From contig CALGGS010000141.1 in the NCBI GenBank assembly GCA_937915735.1, forward strand, positions 1-8,428: a stretch of DNA of 8,428 bases, in the 5' to 3' direction. Under the pieces are notes generated by a model, which had not been told where the DNA came from, did not search any database, and worked only from the letters and a program-made list of their open reading frames with translations. The stretch is from an uncultured Treponema sp. GTDB taxonomy: Bacteria; Spirochaetota; Spirochaetia; Treponematales; Treponemataceae. Positions within the stretch are counted from its first letter, which is position 1. Every line of letters begins with the position of its first letter. Below are positions 1-6,674 of the stretch, in pieces. Position numbers and translations under genes: made by a program.

Positions 1-922
1 AGATTCGGCCAATCAAAGCGTTTGCGGTGATTCCGCTCATTCCGTCTGAGCCGCCACACTTCATTCCAAGAACGATGTCGGTGAGAGGAGCAGTTTCTCG
101 TTTAAATTGACCAGCATATTCAGCAAGCTCGGTGAGAAGCTTTTTGCCTTCAGCTAGCTCGTCCTCGCACTGCTGAGTTGTCATAAATTTGACTCGGTTT
201 TCGTCAACCTCGCCCAAAAATTCCTTGAAGTAAGGAATGTTGTTTTCTTCACAACCCAGAGATACGACCAGAACGCCGCCCGCGTTGGGGTGATGAACTA
301 AATCTGCAAGAATTTTTGCAGTTGTTTCTTTGTCGCCGCCCATCTGAGAACAGCCGTAAGGATGTGTCCAAGTGAAGAATCCTTCCAGGCCGCCCTTTTC
401 GCTTGGTTTTGGCTCGCCGCCACAGAATTTTGCGTTCGCCCACATAGCCAGCGTTTCTGAAATTTTGTTTACGCAGCCAACGAGAGGAACAATCCAGACT
501 TCGTTGCGGCTTCCGACTCTGCCGTCCGCACGCTTGTAAACATTGACCGTCGGAACATTGGCACGAAGCTTTTCGGTATCTTTGTACCAGGCGTCGTAAG
601 CGGCTTTTGCCTTTGCCTCATCGTAAGTGTATTCAAGCTCTCCAGAAAGAAGAGTGTGGATGTTGTGCGTGTGAACATGCTTTCCTGTCGCAATGTCCTC
701 TGTTGCAGCTCCGATTGGATAGCCGTATTTTATGACAGGCTCGCCCTTTTTAATGTCACGAATCGCAAATTTGTGACCCGCAGTAATATCTTCTTGCAAA
801 GTGACAGTAACTTCACCCGCCTTTCCCTGTGCCTCAAGCGTTACGCTAGTTCCCTTTGAGAGCGGCTGGAGTGCAACAGCAACAACATCAGCCTCGTTAA
901 TTCGGATTGCGATTTTGCTCAT
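1..922 (-). CDS. uxaA: Altronate dehydratase (UxaA family), C-terminus cut by window edge
   Basis: Expected to dehydrate D-altronate to 2-dehydro-3-deoxy-D-gluconate in the cytoplasm, a late step of the isomerase route of galacturonate catabolism (UxaC, UxaB, UxaA, then KdgK/KdgA). The frame is open from ATG at 922 to the left edge, giving 307 residues; E. coli UxaA is about 495, so roughly the last third or more is missing. Residues 1-90 look like the N-terminal SAF domain (GHKFAIRDIKKGEPVIKYG at 49-67, then HVHTHN at 82-87). The main dehydratase domain follows, with YKRADGRVGSRN (129-140), THPYGCSQMGGD (186-197), LGCEENN (222-228) and MKCGGSDGMSGITAN (287-301), all hallmark UxaA/GarD-type segments. 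An AGAGGT-like ribosome site precedes the ATG by about 6 nt. It lies 65 bp after the pectate lyase gene on the same strand with no terminator-like hairpin between, so cotranscription is likely. Family assignment is firm. Altronate rather than another aldarate as substrate is inferred from the motifs and the pectin context. Confidence 0.93.
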   Translation of the reverse strand, partial: MSKIAIRINEADVVAVALQPLSKGTSVTLEAQGKAGEVTVTLQEDITAGHKFAIRDIKKGEPVIKYGYPIGAATEDIATGKHVHTHNIHTLLSGELEYTYDEAKAKAAYDAWYKDTEKLRANVPTVNVYKRADGRVGSRNEVWIVPLVGCVNKISETLAMWANAKFCGGEPKPSEKGGLEGFFTWTHPYGCSQMGGDKETTAKILADLVHHPNAGGVLVVSLGCEENNIPYFKEFLGEVDENRVKFMTTQQCEDELAEGKKLLTELAEYAGQFKRETAPLTDIVLGMKCGGSDGMSGITANALIGRI

Positions 923-987
923 CGTGTACCTCTGAATTTTAATTTCGCTCACTCTATCACAAAAACAAAAAATTGTATATCTCAGCA

Positions 988-2958
988 TTAATAGCTCAGT
1001 GATGTAAGGGTTGCGCCAACATCAGTTGGTGCTGATGTAGGATAGCTTGTCGGTGCTGTGTATGTGTAGTTTGGCGCAGAAACAGAACCTTCGCTGCCAT
1101 TTTCAGTGCTGTTGTTTTTTGCCACCCATGAACCAGAAACATTACCGTAAGCCTTGCTTGTATCGGCAAAGAAGAAGCCGATAATGTAAGAACCTTTCGA
1201 CACTGAATCTCCCGTTGTTTTTGAGAAGTTAGCGAAATTGTTTCCTTCAATATAGAGTTTGCTTCCCGCACGAACATTGATACAGCTTGCAGAACCGCCT
1301 TGTGTGCCGGCATCAAAATAGCAGTCATATATGTGGCCCGTTCCGTAGCGGAAGAGCGGCATACGGGCATTTATGTTCTTCCAGTAATTGTGGTAGAAAG
1401 TAACTCTCATATCTTCGTCTGTTGCACCAGTTGTAGTGTTCTTGTCAGGGCCGTCATCACCAGAAGCGCAAAGACAAGCTTTCCAATGGTCGTGGAAGTA
1501 GCAGTTGGAGATTGTAATCCAAGTTGAGCCGTTCTTGATGTCCAGCAAGCCGTCGTAGAAATCTTTTGCCCAATTTTCATCTGTTGAGTAATAATTATGT
1601 CCGGAAGTAATCTCATTTCCGTCCAAATCCTGCGGTGTCAAATGAGACTGGAATTCGCAGTGGTCAACCCAAACATGTGTGGCACCGTTCAAGGAAAGGG
1701 CATCGTCCGCGCCGCTCTTCGTGTAGCCGTCCCAGCTGATTACTTCGCCGAACATCATATTGCGGATAATCACATTTTCACCCTCAACGACGAATTCGAT
1801 GTTCTGCAATCGGCCTTGACTTGAAGTGTCGCCGTAAATCGTCGAATTTGAGCCGATTGTGTATTTTTCGCTCAAAAGCGGATTTGCATTGTCTTTTGTC
1901 GAGATTGTTCCGCTGATTGTGATGATTTTCGGCTCGTCAGATGAGAGAAGGTCTTTTTTGGCAACCAAGTCTGCATAACTTGCGATAGTTACCGTGTTAG
2001 CCGCGCTTGCTCCCGCACCACCAGTGATTGTGTATCCGTCGCCTGCGTCAGTCGTAACGCTTGCGTATCCCACCAATCCCTCTGGAGCTGTATAGTTTTC
2101 CGGAATAAAATGGGCGAAAATGTATGTCGCTGATGAAACGGTAATCGTGTGAGAATTTTCTTTTGAGCCATCAGACCAGCAGTCGAATTTCCAGCCGGAA
2201 TTTGGACTTGCCGTGAGAGTGACTTCCGAATTTTCAGCAACGGTAGATGAAGTCACAGAACTTTCAACTGAACCCGCAGCCGTGTTTTCTGAGGCATAAG
2301 CAAGCGAAACATATTTCGTTGTGTCAGTTCCGTAGTCGATTCCTGTGCCGTTTACGATAAGGTAGTCAACATAATTGAGATAACACTTTTCATCTGTAAC
2401 GAGAGTTGTGGTTCCGTCAGAATCCGTGTAAGTCCAGCTTGGGGAACCTGTAATGATAATTGAGTTCGAGCCTTTTTTAAGTGAGACATTCTCAAGATAG
2501 ACAGTATCTTTCCAGTTCGCCGAGCTACAGTTGTCTTTCTTTACTTTTACATCTGTCGTCATCGCAAGGGGGCTGTCAGCGTTGATAACCGTTCCGTTTA
2601 CAGAAACAATGGCCGCACGAACACGAGAGACTTCCGTACACAAATAATGAATCGCAATTTTGGCATTTGTTATGGCTTCTGCTGCAGAAACGGTATAGAC
2701 TATGCTTCCTTTTTCGCTTGTTCCGCCGTCAAAATAACCGCTTCCTGTAAAGCCAGGGAAATCGGTCGATGTTGAAAAAGTCGAACTTACAAAGCCGTCC
2801 CCACCTTCCTGAATAGTGAGAGTTGTTGTTCCGTCTGATTCAGTTATTTTTTCGGAGCTTTTTGGAGTACTACCTTCCTCATCCCCAGAGCACCCTGCTC
2901 CCAAAACCATCATTGCAGTCGCGGCAAGAATTCCTGCAATTTTAATCAATTTTTTCAT
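988..2958 (-). CDS. Secreted lipoprotein pectate lyase: CBM-like + InlB-type repeat + PL1
   Basis: Predicted to cleave alpha-1,4-polygalacturonate by calcium-dependent beta-elimination at the cell surface. The 656-residue protein begins with a lipoprotein signal peptide (hydrophobic 7-19, lipobox LGAGC, lipidated Cys23); Gly at -3 is unusual but spirochaete lipoboxes are relaxed. A Ser/Thr/acidic linker leads to residues ~45-205, a beta-rich module like CBM6/CBM35 (GSGYFDGG at 72-79, GSIVYTV, VNG, LNYVDYLIVNG near its end). Residues ~216-286 resemble the bacterial InlB-type repeat (VTLTASPNSGWKFDCWSDG). Residues ~295-620 are PL1: VWVDHCEF around His433, DGLLD with Asp469/Asp473, HDHWKACL with Lys493, and RMPLFR with Arg532 and Arg537 spaced as in the catalytic RxPxxR motif of PelC-type enzymes. 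The tail is Thr/Ser/Pro-rich. The start is supported by AGGAGG (plus-strand CCTCCT at 2964-2969) 5 nt upstream. It heads the operon with uxaA. Catalytic residues look intact. Pectin methyl-ester preference cannot be judged. Confidence 0.93.
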   Translation of the reverse strand: MKKLIKIAGILAATAMMVLGAGCSGDEEGSTPKSSEKITESDGTTTLTIQEGGDGFVSSTFSTSTDFPGFTGSGYFDGGTSEKGSIVYTVSAAEAITNAKIAIHYLCTEVSRVRAAIVSVNGTVINADSPLAMTTDVKVKKDNCSSANWKDTVYLENVSLKKGSNSIIITGSPSWTYTDSDGTTTLVTDEKCYLNYVDYLIVNGTGIDYGTDTTKYVSLAYASENTAAGSVESSVTSSTVAENSEVTLTASPNSGWKFDCWSDGSKENSHTITVSSATYIFAHFIPENYTAPEGLVGYASVTTDAGDGYTITGGAGASAANTVTIASYADLVAKKDLLSSDEPKIITISGTISTKDNANPLLSEKYTIGSNSTIYGDTSSQGRLQNIEFVVEGENVIIRNMMFGEVISWDGYTKSGADDALSLNGATHVWVDHCEFQSHLTPQDLDGNEITSGHNYYSTDENWAKDFYDGLLDIKNGSTWITISNCYFHDHWKACLCASGDDGPDKNTTTGATDEDMRVTFYHNYWKNINARMPLFRYGTGHIYDCYFDAGTQGGSASCINVRAGSKLYIEGNNFANFSKTTGDSVSKGSYIIGFFFADTSKAYGNVSGSWVAKNNSTENGSEGSVSAPNYTYTAPTSYPTSAPTDVGATLTSLSY

Positions 2959-3021
2959 GTAATCCTCCTAAAAAGAGCGGGGCTGTCCAAAAATTCAAAC
3001 TTATTGGTCATCCTCTTTCTT

Positions 3022-3087
3022 AAAATTGGGAATCTCTAAAAATTGCAATTTTTAGAGATACCCAATTTTTATTTTTAGAGATATCCT
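3022..3087. repeat. 48-nt near-perfect palindrome plus a third half-site copy
   Basis: Positions 3022-3045 and 3046-3069 are reverse complements except for one A/A mismatch (3031/3060), so 23 of 24 base pairs match with no spacer (centre TTGCAA). Each arm contains the motif ATTTTTAGAGATnCCC. A third copy, ATTTTTAGAGATATCC, follows as a direct repeat at 3071-3086. The element sits between two divergently transcribed genes, so a terminator is not needed here; a bound operator, a dispersed repeat or a small mobile remnant are all possible. For the leftward pectate lyase gene, a weak -35/-10 pair (TTGCAA, 17 bp, TTTTAA on the minus strand) would overlap the palindrome, which would suit an operator, but both boxes are poor matches. 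The sequence facts are certain; the role is not known. Confidence 0.85.
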
Positions 3088-3105
3088 AAATTATATCACA
3101 GATTT

Positions 3106-3111
3106 TATAAT
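3106..3111 (+). promoter_or_regulatory. Consensus -10 box for the cyclase-like gene
   Basis: A perfect TATAAT lies 31 bp before the ATG at 3143. No convincing -35 hexamer is found 16-18 bp upstream (ATCCTA at the 17-bp spacing), so this is a candidate promoter that may need an activator or rest mainly on the -10. Transcription would start near 3117-3119, leaving a short leader of about 25 nt with no recognisable ribosome-binding site. Confidence 0.45.
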
Positions 3112-3142
3112 TCGCTCTTAAATTTTCACCGAAAATCTAAGC

Positions 3143-5359
3143 ATGAAAAAAGTATTTTTGATTTTTTCCTGCTTGCTTTCAGTGCTGACTGGCTCGCTTT
3201 TTATTTTTACTTCTCTTGATAAAAAGATTTCGGTCGCTTTTCAAAATTTTATTCCTGAAAAAGCTTCTGACATTCGTTTTTCTCATATTCTTGCTGATGA
3301 TTCTGCCTTTGAAAAGCTTAACACGACTTACATTTCAGATTCACTGGTTCAAAAAACAAAATTCTTAGCTTATGAACTCGGCGCAAAGCTTGTTATCTGT
3401 GATTTTGGGAAAAAAACTCCGGCCGTTCCGGTCGATGAGCGAGTTGAAAAATATGCGGCAAGGTCTCAAAAAGAAAGGAAAATGCCTTTACTGAACGCTA
3501 AAATCGTCTTCCCGACAAAAAATAATTCTTATATCGATTCAAAATCTCCAGAAATCGAGCATGGCTTTATTCCAGACGAAAAATCTGATTACTCAGTACA
3601 GCTTGTAGGTCAAAAAAACGGAAAATATTACGCTCAGTCTGCCTTTGCACAGCTTTTGGAATTTTTTCCTGACACACAACTAAAAATCTCTTCCTCAGAA
3701 ATCGTTTTGACAAAGGACGCTCACAAAATTCCCCGAATCTACGATGGCTCAGTGCTTTTGCGAAATTCTTCCGCCGCTTATGAAAAATGCGCGAGAATTT
3801 CTTTTCTAGAGCTTTATGAGCTTTTGGCCGCCGAAGAAAATTTTTACAGATATTTAAAGCTTCTCGAAACCCGGGGATTTTTTGGCGAGTTGAATTCTGA
3901 ATCTCCGCTTTCACTTTATGAAGCTTCGCTAACTGAAAAAAATCAGTCCGAACACAAAAATCTTAAGAACCAGTTCTATGTCTTAATGGCGTCGGCTCTT
4001 TCTGGAAATTACGAGCGAATTTTAACGGAGACTGCAAAAAGTGACGAAGAAGAGCGGGTTATAAAAAATTCCTTTGTGACAGCCCGAAAGCTCTTTTCTG
4101 AAATTGAAACTCAGAGAACTCACCTTTCTGAAAAATTGCGCGAATCCTTTTGCATTTTCTCGCTTTCAGAAGAAGTTCCTGTTTCTTTTTATCTCTCAAA
4201 TATGATTTTAAAAGACGATTTCGTTGACGCGCTTCCAGGCTTTTTTTCTGTTTTAATCGCAATTTTCTTTTGTCTTATCCTTGCGCTTGTTTCTCTAAAA
4301 TTTAAAAAAGAGCGCTCCCTTTTGATTTTCTCAATTTTTTATCTGATTTTGACTTCCTGCGCGCTGATTTTTGCTTTTGTTCTCTTAAAAATTTTTATCG
4401 GCTTTATAATTCCTTTTTCTTCGCTTATTATTCTGATTCTGATTCTGAATTTCTCACTTTTAAATCAAAATATTTCTGAAAAATCTCAGATTTCTGCCTT
4501 GTTTTCTCAGGTTGTTCCCGAAAATCTTTTAAAAAATGTCTACAAAGCTCCAAAAAAATTCAACCTGAACGGAGATAAAAATGAAAGTTCGCTGCTTTCT
4601 ATTTCCCTGCAAAATATTCCGCTTCTAAAAAATCTTTTGAGTGAAAGCCAGTTCCTCTCGTTTTTTAATCATTATTTTGAAAAAATCAGTGCAGAAGTCA
4701 CAAAAAATGGCGGAATTATTGAATCCTTTACGACAGACGAAATCACGGCGCTTTTTGGCTCTCCTGTCGAAGATAAAGAACACTGTTCTTCTGCACTAAA
4801 AGCCGCATTTTCTGTTCGTGATGCCGAAAAATTCATAAATAAAGAGATAAATTCTTATCCTCTTCTGCCAAAGCCTGACGGAATGGACGATGAGCTGTAC
4901 ACTGCCTTTTTTATCCTTAATCATAACTCAAAAAAAATTTTCTCGACCCTTTCTGTTCTTACTTGTGAAATTAAAGCCGGCTGCCTTGGCTCCCCTTCAA
5001 AAAAATCCTACAGAATTTTAGATGATTCTTGTAAAACTGCCGCTTTTATGAAGAATACTGCGAAAAAAATCGGTTCAGCCGGAATCTTACTGAATGAAAC
5101 TGCCGCTTCCCATTTGTCTGACTCTTTGATTCTTCGTTCACTTGGGAATTTTGAAAATAATGGTGAGATTCTAAAAATCTTTGAGATTCTTGGAAATAAA
5201 TCTGATGATGATGAAAAAATTTTTAATTATGCGACATACTGGAACCAGGCAATGGCTTTGCTGGAAAAGGGAGAGGGGCAAAAGTCACGGGCGATTTTTG
5301 AGAAACTCTCGATTGGCCGTCCAAATGACAAGGTTGCGAGGTATTTTCTGAATCTCTAA
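3143..5359 (+). CDS. CHASE2-like membrane protein with degenerate class III nucleotide cyclase domain
   Basis: The 738-residue protein has an N-terminal signal anchor (residues 3-22), then a ~340-residue extracytoplasmic region resembling a divergent CHASE2 sensor (ILADDSAF near 49-56, ELGAKLVICDFGKK near 78-91), three membrane helices at about 366-384, 390-411 and 412-436, and a cytoplasmic cyclase homology domain at ~480-680. The fold is recognisable from SQVVPENLL before it, NGGIIESFTTDEITALFG and LGSPSKKSYRILDDS. Catalysis looks lost: the first metal Asp is Ser488, the base-recognition Lys is Ser528, and the transition-state Asn and Arg are Lys631 and Phe635; only the second metal Asp (Asp532) remains. 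The last ~45 residues look like a TPR helix pair (YWNQAMALLEKGEGQKSRAIFEKL), as in many spirochaete cyclases. The start is chosen by the MKK signal anchor; no Shine-Dalgarno is visible. The gene seems more AT- and T-run-rich than the two genes downstream. A receptor or scaffold role without cyclase activity is inferred. Confidence 0.82.
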   Translation: MKKVFLIFSCLLSVLTGSLFIFTSLDKKISVAFQNFIPEKASDIRFSHILADDSAFEKLNTTYISDSLVQKTKFLAYELGAKLVICDFGKKTPAVPVDERVEKYAARSQKERKMPLLNAKIVFPTKNNSYIDSKSPEIEHGFIPDEKSDYSVQLVGQKNGKYYAQSAFAQLLEFFPDTQLKISSSEIVLTKDAHKIPRIYDGSVLLRNSSAAYEKCARISFLELYELLAAEENFYRYLKLLETRGFFGELNSESPLSLYEASLTEKNQSEHKNLKNQFYVLMASALSGNYERILTETAKSDEEERVIKNSFVTARKLFSEIETQRTHLSEKLRESFCIFSLSEEVPVSFYLSNMILKDDFVDALPGFFSVLIAIFFCLILALVSLKFKKERSLLIFSIFYLILTSCALIFAFVLLKIFIGFIIPFSSLIILILILNFSLLNQNISEKSQISALFSQVVPENLLKNVYKAPKKFNLNGDKNESSLLSISLQNIPLLKNLLSESQFLSFFNHYFEKISAEVTKNGGIIESFTTDEITALFGSPVEDKEHCSSALKAAFSVRDAEKFINKEINSYPLLPKPDGMDDELYTAFFILNHNSKKIFSTLSVLTCEIKAGCLGSPSKKSYRILDDSCKTAAFMKNTAKKIGSAGILLNETAASHLSDSLILRSLGNFENNGEILKIFEILGNKSDDDEKIFNYATYWNQAMALLEKGEGQKSRAIFEKLSIGRPNDKVARYFLNL

Positions 5360-5365
5360 AATTTC

Positions 5366-5393
5366 CAAATTCTAAAGTTTTAAAAAGAATTTG
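5366..5393 (+). other. Inverted repeat just after the cyclase-like gene, possible weak 3' stem-loop
   Basis: CAAATTCT (5366-5373) and AGAATTTG (5386-5393) form an 8-bp stem with a 12-nt A/T loop, starting 7 nt after the stop codon. There is no U-run after it and the stem is AT-rich, so termination would be weak at best. It is the only hairpin candidate between this gene and the next promoter. Confidence 0.3.
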
Positions 5394-5427
5394 CCGATAG
5401 TTTATCGATAGTCTTCAAGTAGTCGAG

Positions 5428-5456
5428 TTGCGAATTTTCAATATCTTTGCTACAAT
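5428..5456 (+). promoter_or_regulatory. Sigma70-type promoter for the OMP/HD-GYP-like operon
   Basis: TTGCGA (5428-5433) and TACAAT (5451-5456) are separated by exactly 17 bp. Each keeps the most conserved bases of the -35 and -10 boxes. Transcription would begin around 5463, giving a leader of about 24 nt that contains the GAGAGG ribosome site. This supports the two downstream genes forming their own unit rather than depending on read-through from the cyclase-like gene. Confidence 0.65.
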
Positions 5457-5486
5457 CAAGCTATCTGTAAAGAGAGGATTGTTATT

Positions 5487-6674
5487 GTGAGTGCAATAAA
5501 AAAAATCAGCGTAATCAAAAAAACTGGAAAGGCTCTTGCCTTGCTGCTGGCTTTCGCATGTAGTTTTTCAGTTTACGCACAGTCAGCCGATGATGTCGGT
5601 GAAATTTACAAGCAAATCGATATGGCGGTCGCTTCTAAGTCTGCCGACAAAATTTCTCAGATTCTTCAGGCACACCGTTCATCAGAAAATTATCAGCTTA
5701 TCGAAAATTACACGCTAAAGCAGACCCGAAAGCTTATTATCACAGACAATCTTGAGCTTGCTCGTCAAACTTCGCTTGCCGTAATCGACAATAATCTCGA
5801 AAATTTTGATGCTGTCGAGCTTTATTCTTACATAGACAAGGCGATTTTAAATCAGCAGGCGGCTAATCAGGCGGCAGAAAACCGAAAGCGGCTCGAACAG
5901 GAGCGAATCGCTGCCCGAAATGCAAAGTCTAAGCAGCAAATCGAGAGCCGCGGAAACTTCCAGTCTGTAACAACCGCTTCTGGTGCCGAAGTTTATCAGA
6001 ATGAACAGCAGGCTTCCTTCTCTTCAACAATCTGGACTGTCAAGCTTTGCCTTGCGGATTTCAATTTTCAAAAAATCACCGATCCTGACTATTCCAGCCT
6101 GAAATACGGACTTGGTTTCGGAGCAAATATTTTCCGCCCTTCAGAACGATTCATTCTTGGAGCAGATTTATTTGCTGACGCTCACATTGTTACCCTTACC
6201 GCTTCCGAAAAGAAAGCGGCTTCTACTAGCAGTGGTACGGACGGCGATTTGCCACAAGAATTCTTCATTTCTGGTCGCTTAGTTCCAGAACTCGCTTTTG
6301 CAGATTTAAGCAAAAATCTTTTTATCCGGGCAGGTATTGCGGCTCACATGCTTTCTTCTGACAGCCGTGACATTACAAATTCTACAGAAACATTCATCAC
6401 GCCTGTTGTTGGTCTTGCTTTGGATAATATTTCGTTAGGTGATTCACAGTTCAGGCTCTTTGCAGATTATGATGTCGGTCATCTTTTCTACGACGAAATC
6501 AAAATGGCAATGGAATTCGGAACATCGCTTATGCTTCCGTTCTCTGTCAGTGATAAAACAAAAATGGGTCTTGAGCTCGGATTACAGGACTTGCTTATTA
6601 TGAAGGATGAGGGTGGTATCGAAAATAGAGCAAAATTTACATTTGCAATTGGAGTTGGAAATGTTGTTAAATAA
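5487..6674 (+). CDS. Exported helical/coiled-coil protein with putative outer-membrane beta-barrel domain
   Basis: I do not recognise a named family. The 395-residue product starts at GTG (5487), supported by AGAGAGGA (5471-5478) 8 nt upstream and by an immediate Lys-rich signal peptide (hydrophobic 16-29, likely cleavage after VYA, residue 31). Residues 32-125 are predominantly helical and may form TPR-like hairpins. Residues ~122-152 are a charged/Gln-rich stretch likely to be coiled coil (AENRKRLEQERIAARNAK). From ~178 to the end the pattern changes to alternating hydrophobic segments with Gly and aromatic residues (YGLGFGANIF, RFILGADLFADAHIVTL, NLFIRAGIAAHML, FRLFADYDVGHLFY, AKFTFAIGVGNVVK), typical of an outer-membrane beta-barrel. 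The C-terminus ends in Lys, not the usual aromatic barrel signal. The next gene starts inside its last codons, implying coupled translation and a shared task. A periplasm-reaching outer-membrane partner of that protein is inference. Confidence 0.78.
   Translation: MSAIKKISVIKKTGKALALLLAFACSFSVYAQSADDVGEIYKQIDMAVASKSADKISQILQAHRSSENYQLIENYTLKQTRKLIITDNLELARQTSLAVIDNNLENFDAVELYSYIDKAILNQQAANQAAENRKRLEQERIAARNAKSKQQIESRGNFQSVTTASGAEVYQNEQQASFSSTIWTVKLCLADFNFQKITDPDYSSLKYGLGFGANIFRPSERFILGADLFADAHIVTLTASEKKAASTSSGTDGDLPQEFFISGRLVPELAFADLSKNLFIRAGIAAHMLSSDSRDITNSTETFITPVVGLALDNISLGDSQFRLFADYDVGHLFYDEIKMAMEFGTSLMLPFSVSDKTKMGLELGLQDLLIMKDEGGIENRAKFTFAIGVGNVVK
6651..6654 (+). promoter_or_regulatory. 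Ribosome-binding site fixing the start of the HD-GYP-like gene at 6661
   Basis: GGAG lies 6 nt before ATG 6661. An in-frame ATG also exists 54 nt upstream (6607), but from there the protein would carry 18 extra polar residues before the signal peptide. From 6661 it begins directly with a Lys/Arg-containing n-region and a hydrophobic core, so 6661 is preferred. The site lies within the coding region of the preceding gene. Confidence 0.7.

Noticed and set aside
249..859. Open frames at 249-443, 469-693 and 656-859
   Set aside because: All lie within the continuous uxaA frame, whose family motifs are unmistakable.
923..987. Separate promoter for uxaA (TACAAT-like box on the minus strand) or a terminator in the gap after the pectate lyase gene
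   Set aside because: No -35 at proper spacing and no stem-loop with a T-run; read-through from the pectate lyase gene is the simpler reading.
996..2240. Several open frames of 60-124 codons on both strands inside the pectate lyase gene (for example 996-1370 and 1989-2240)
   Set aside because: They are out-of-frame shadows of a well supported PL1 coding region, without recognisable domains or ribosome sites.
2979..2995. GGGGCTGTCCAAAAATT next to the pectate lyase start, resembling the terminal inverted repeat of some insertion sequences
   Set aside because: No matching inverted end, target duplication or transposase remnant was found in the window, and the resemblance is from memory only.
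3567..4262. Minus-strand open frames at 3567-3914 and 4059-4262 opposite the cyclase-like gene
   Set aside because: Lys/Arg/Phe-rich translations typical of antisense reading of AT-rich coding DNA; no domain or start signal.
6607..6660. Longer version of the HD-GYP-like protein starting at the in-frame ATG 6607
   Set aside because: It would place 18 polar residues before a clear signal peptide, overlap the upstream gene by 68 nt, and ignore the GGAG site correctly spaced before ATG 6661.
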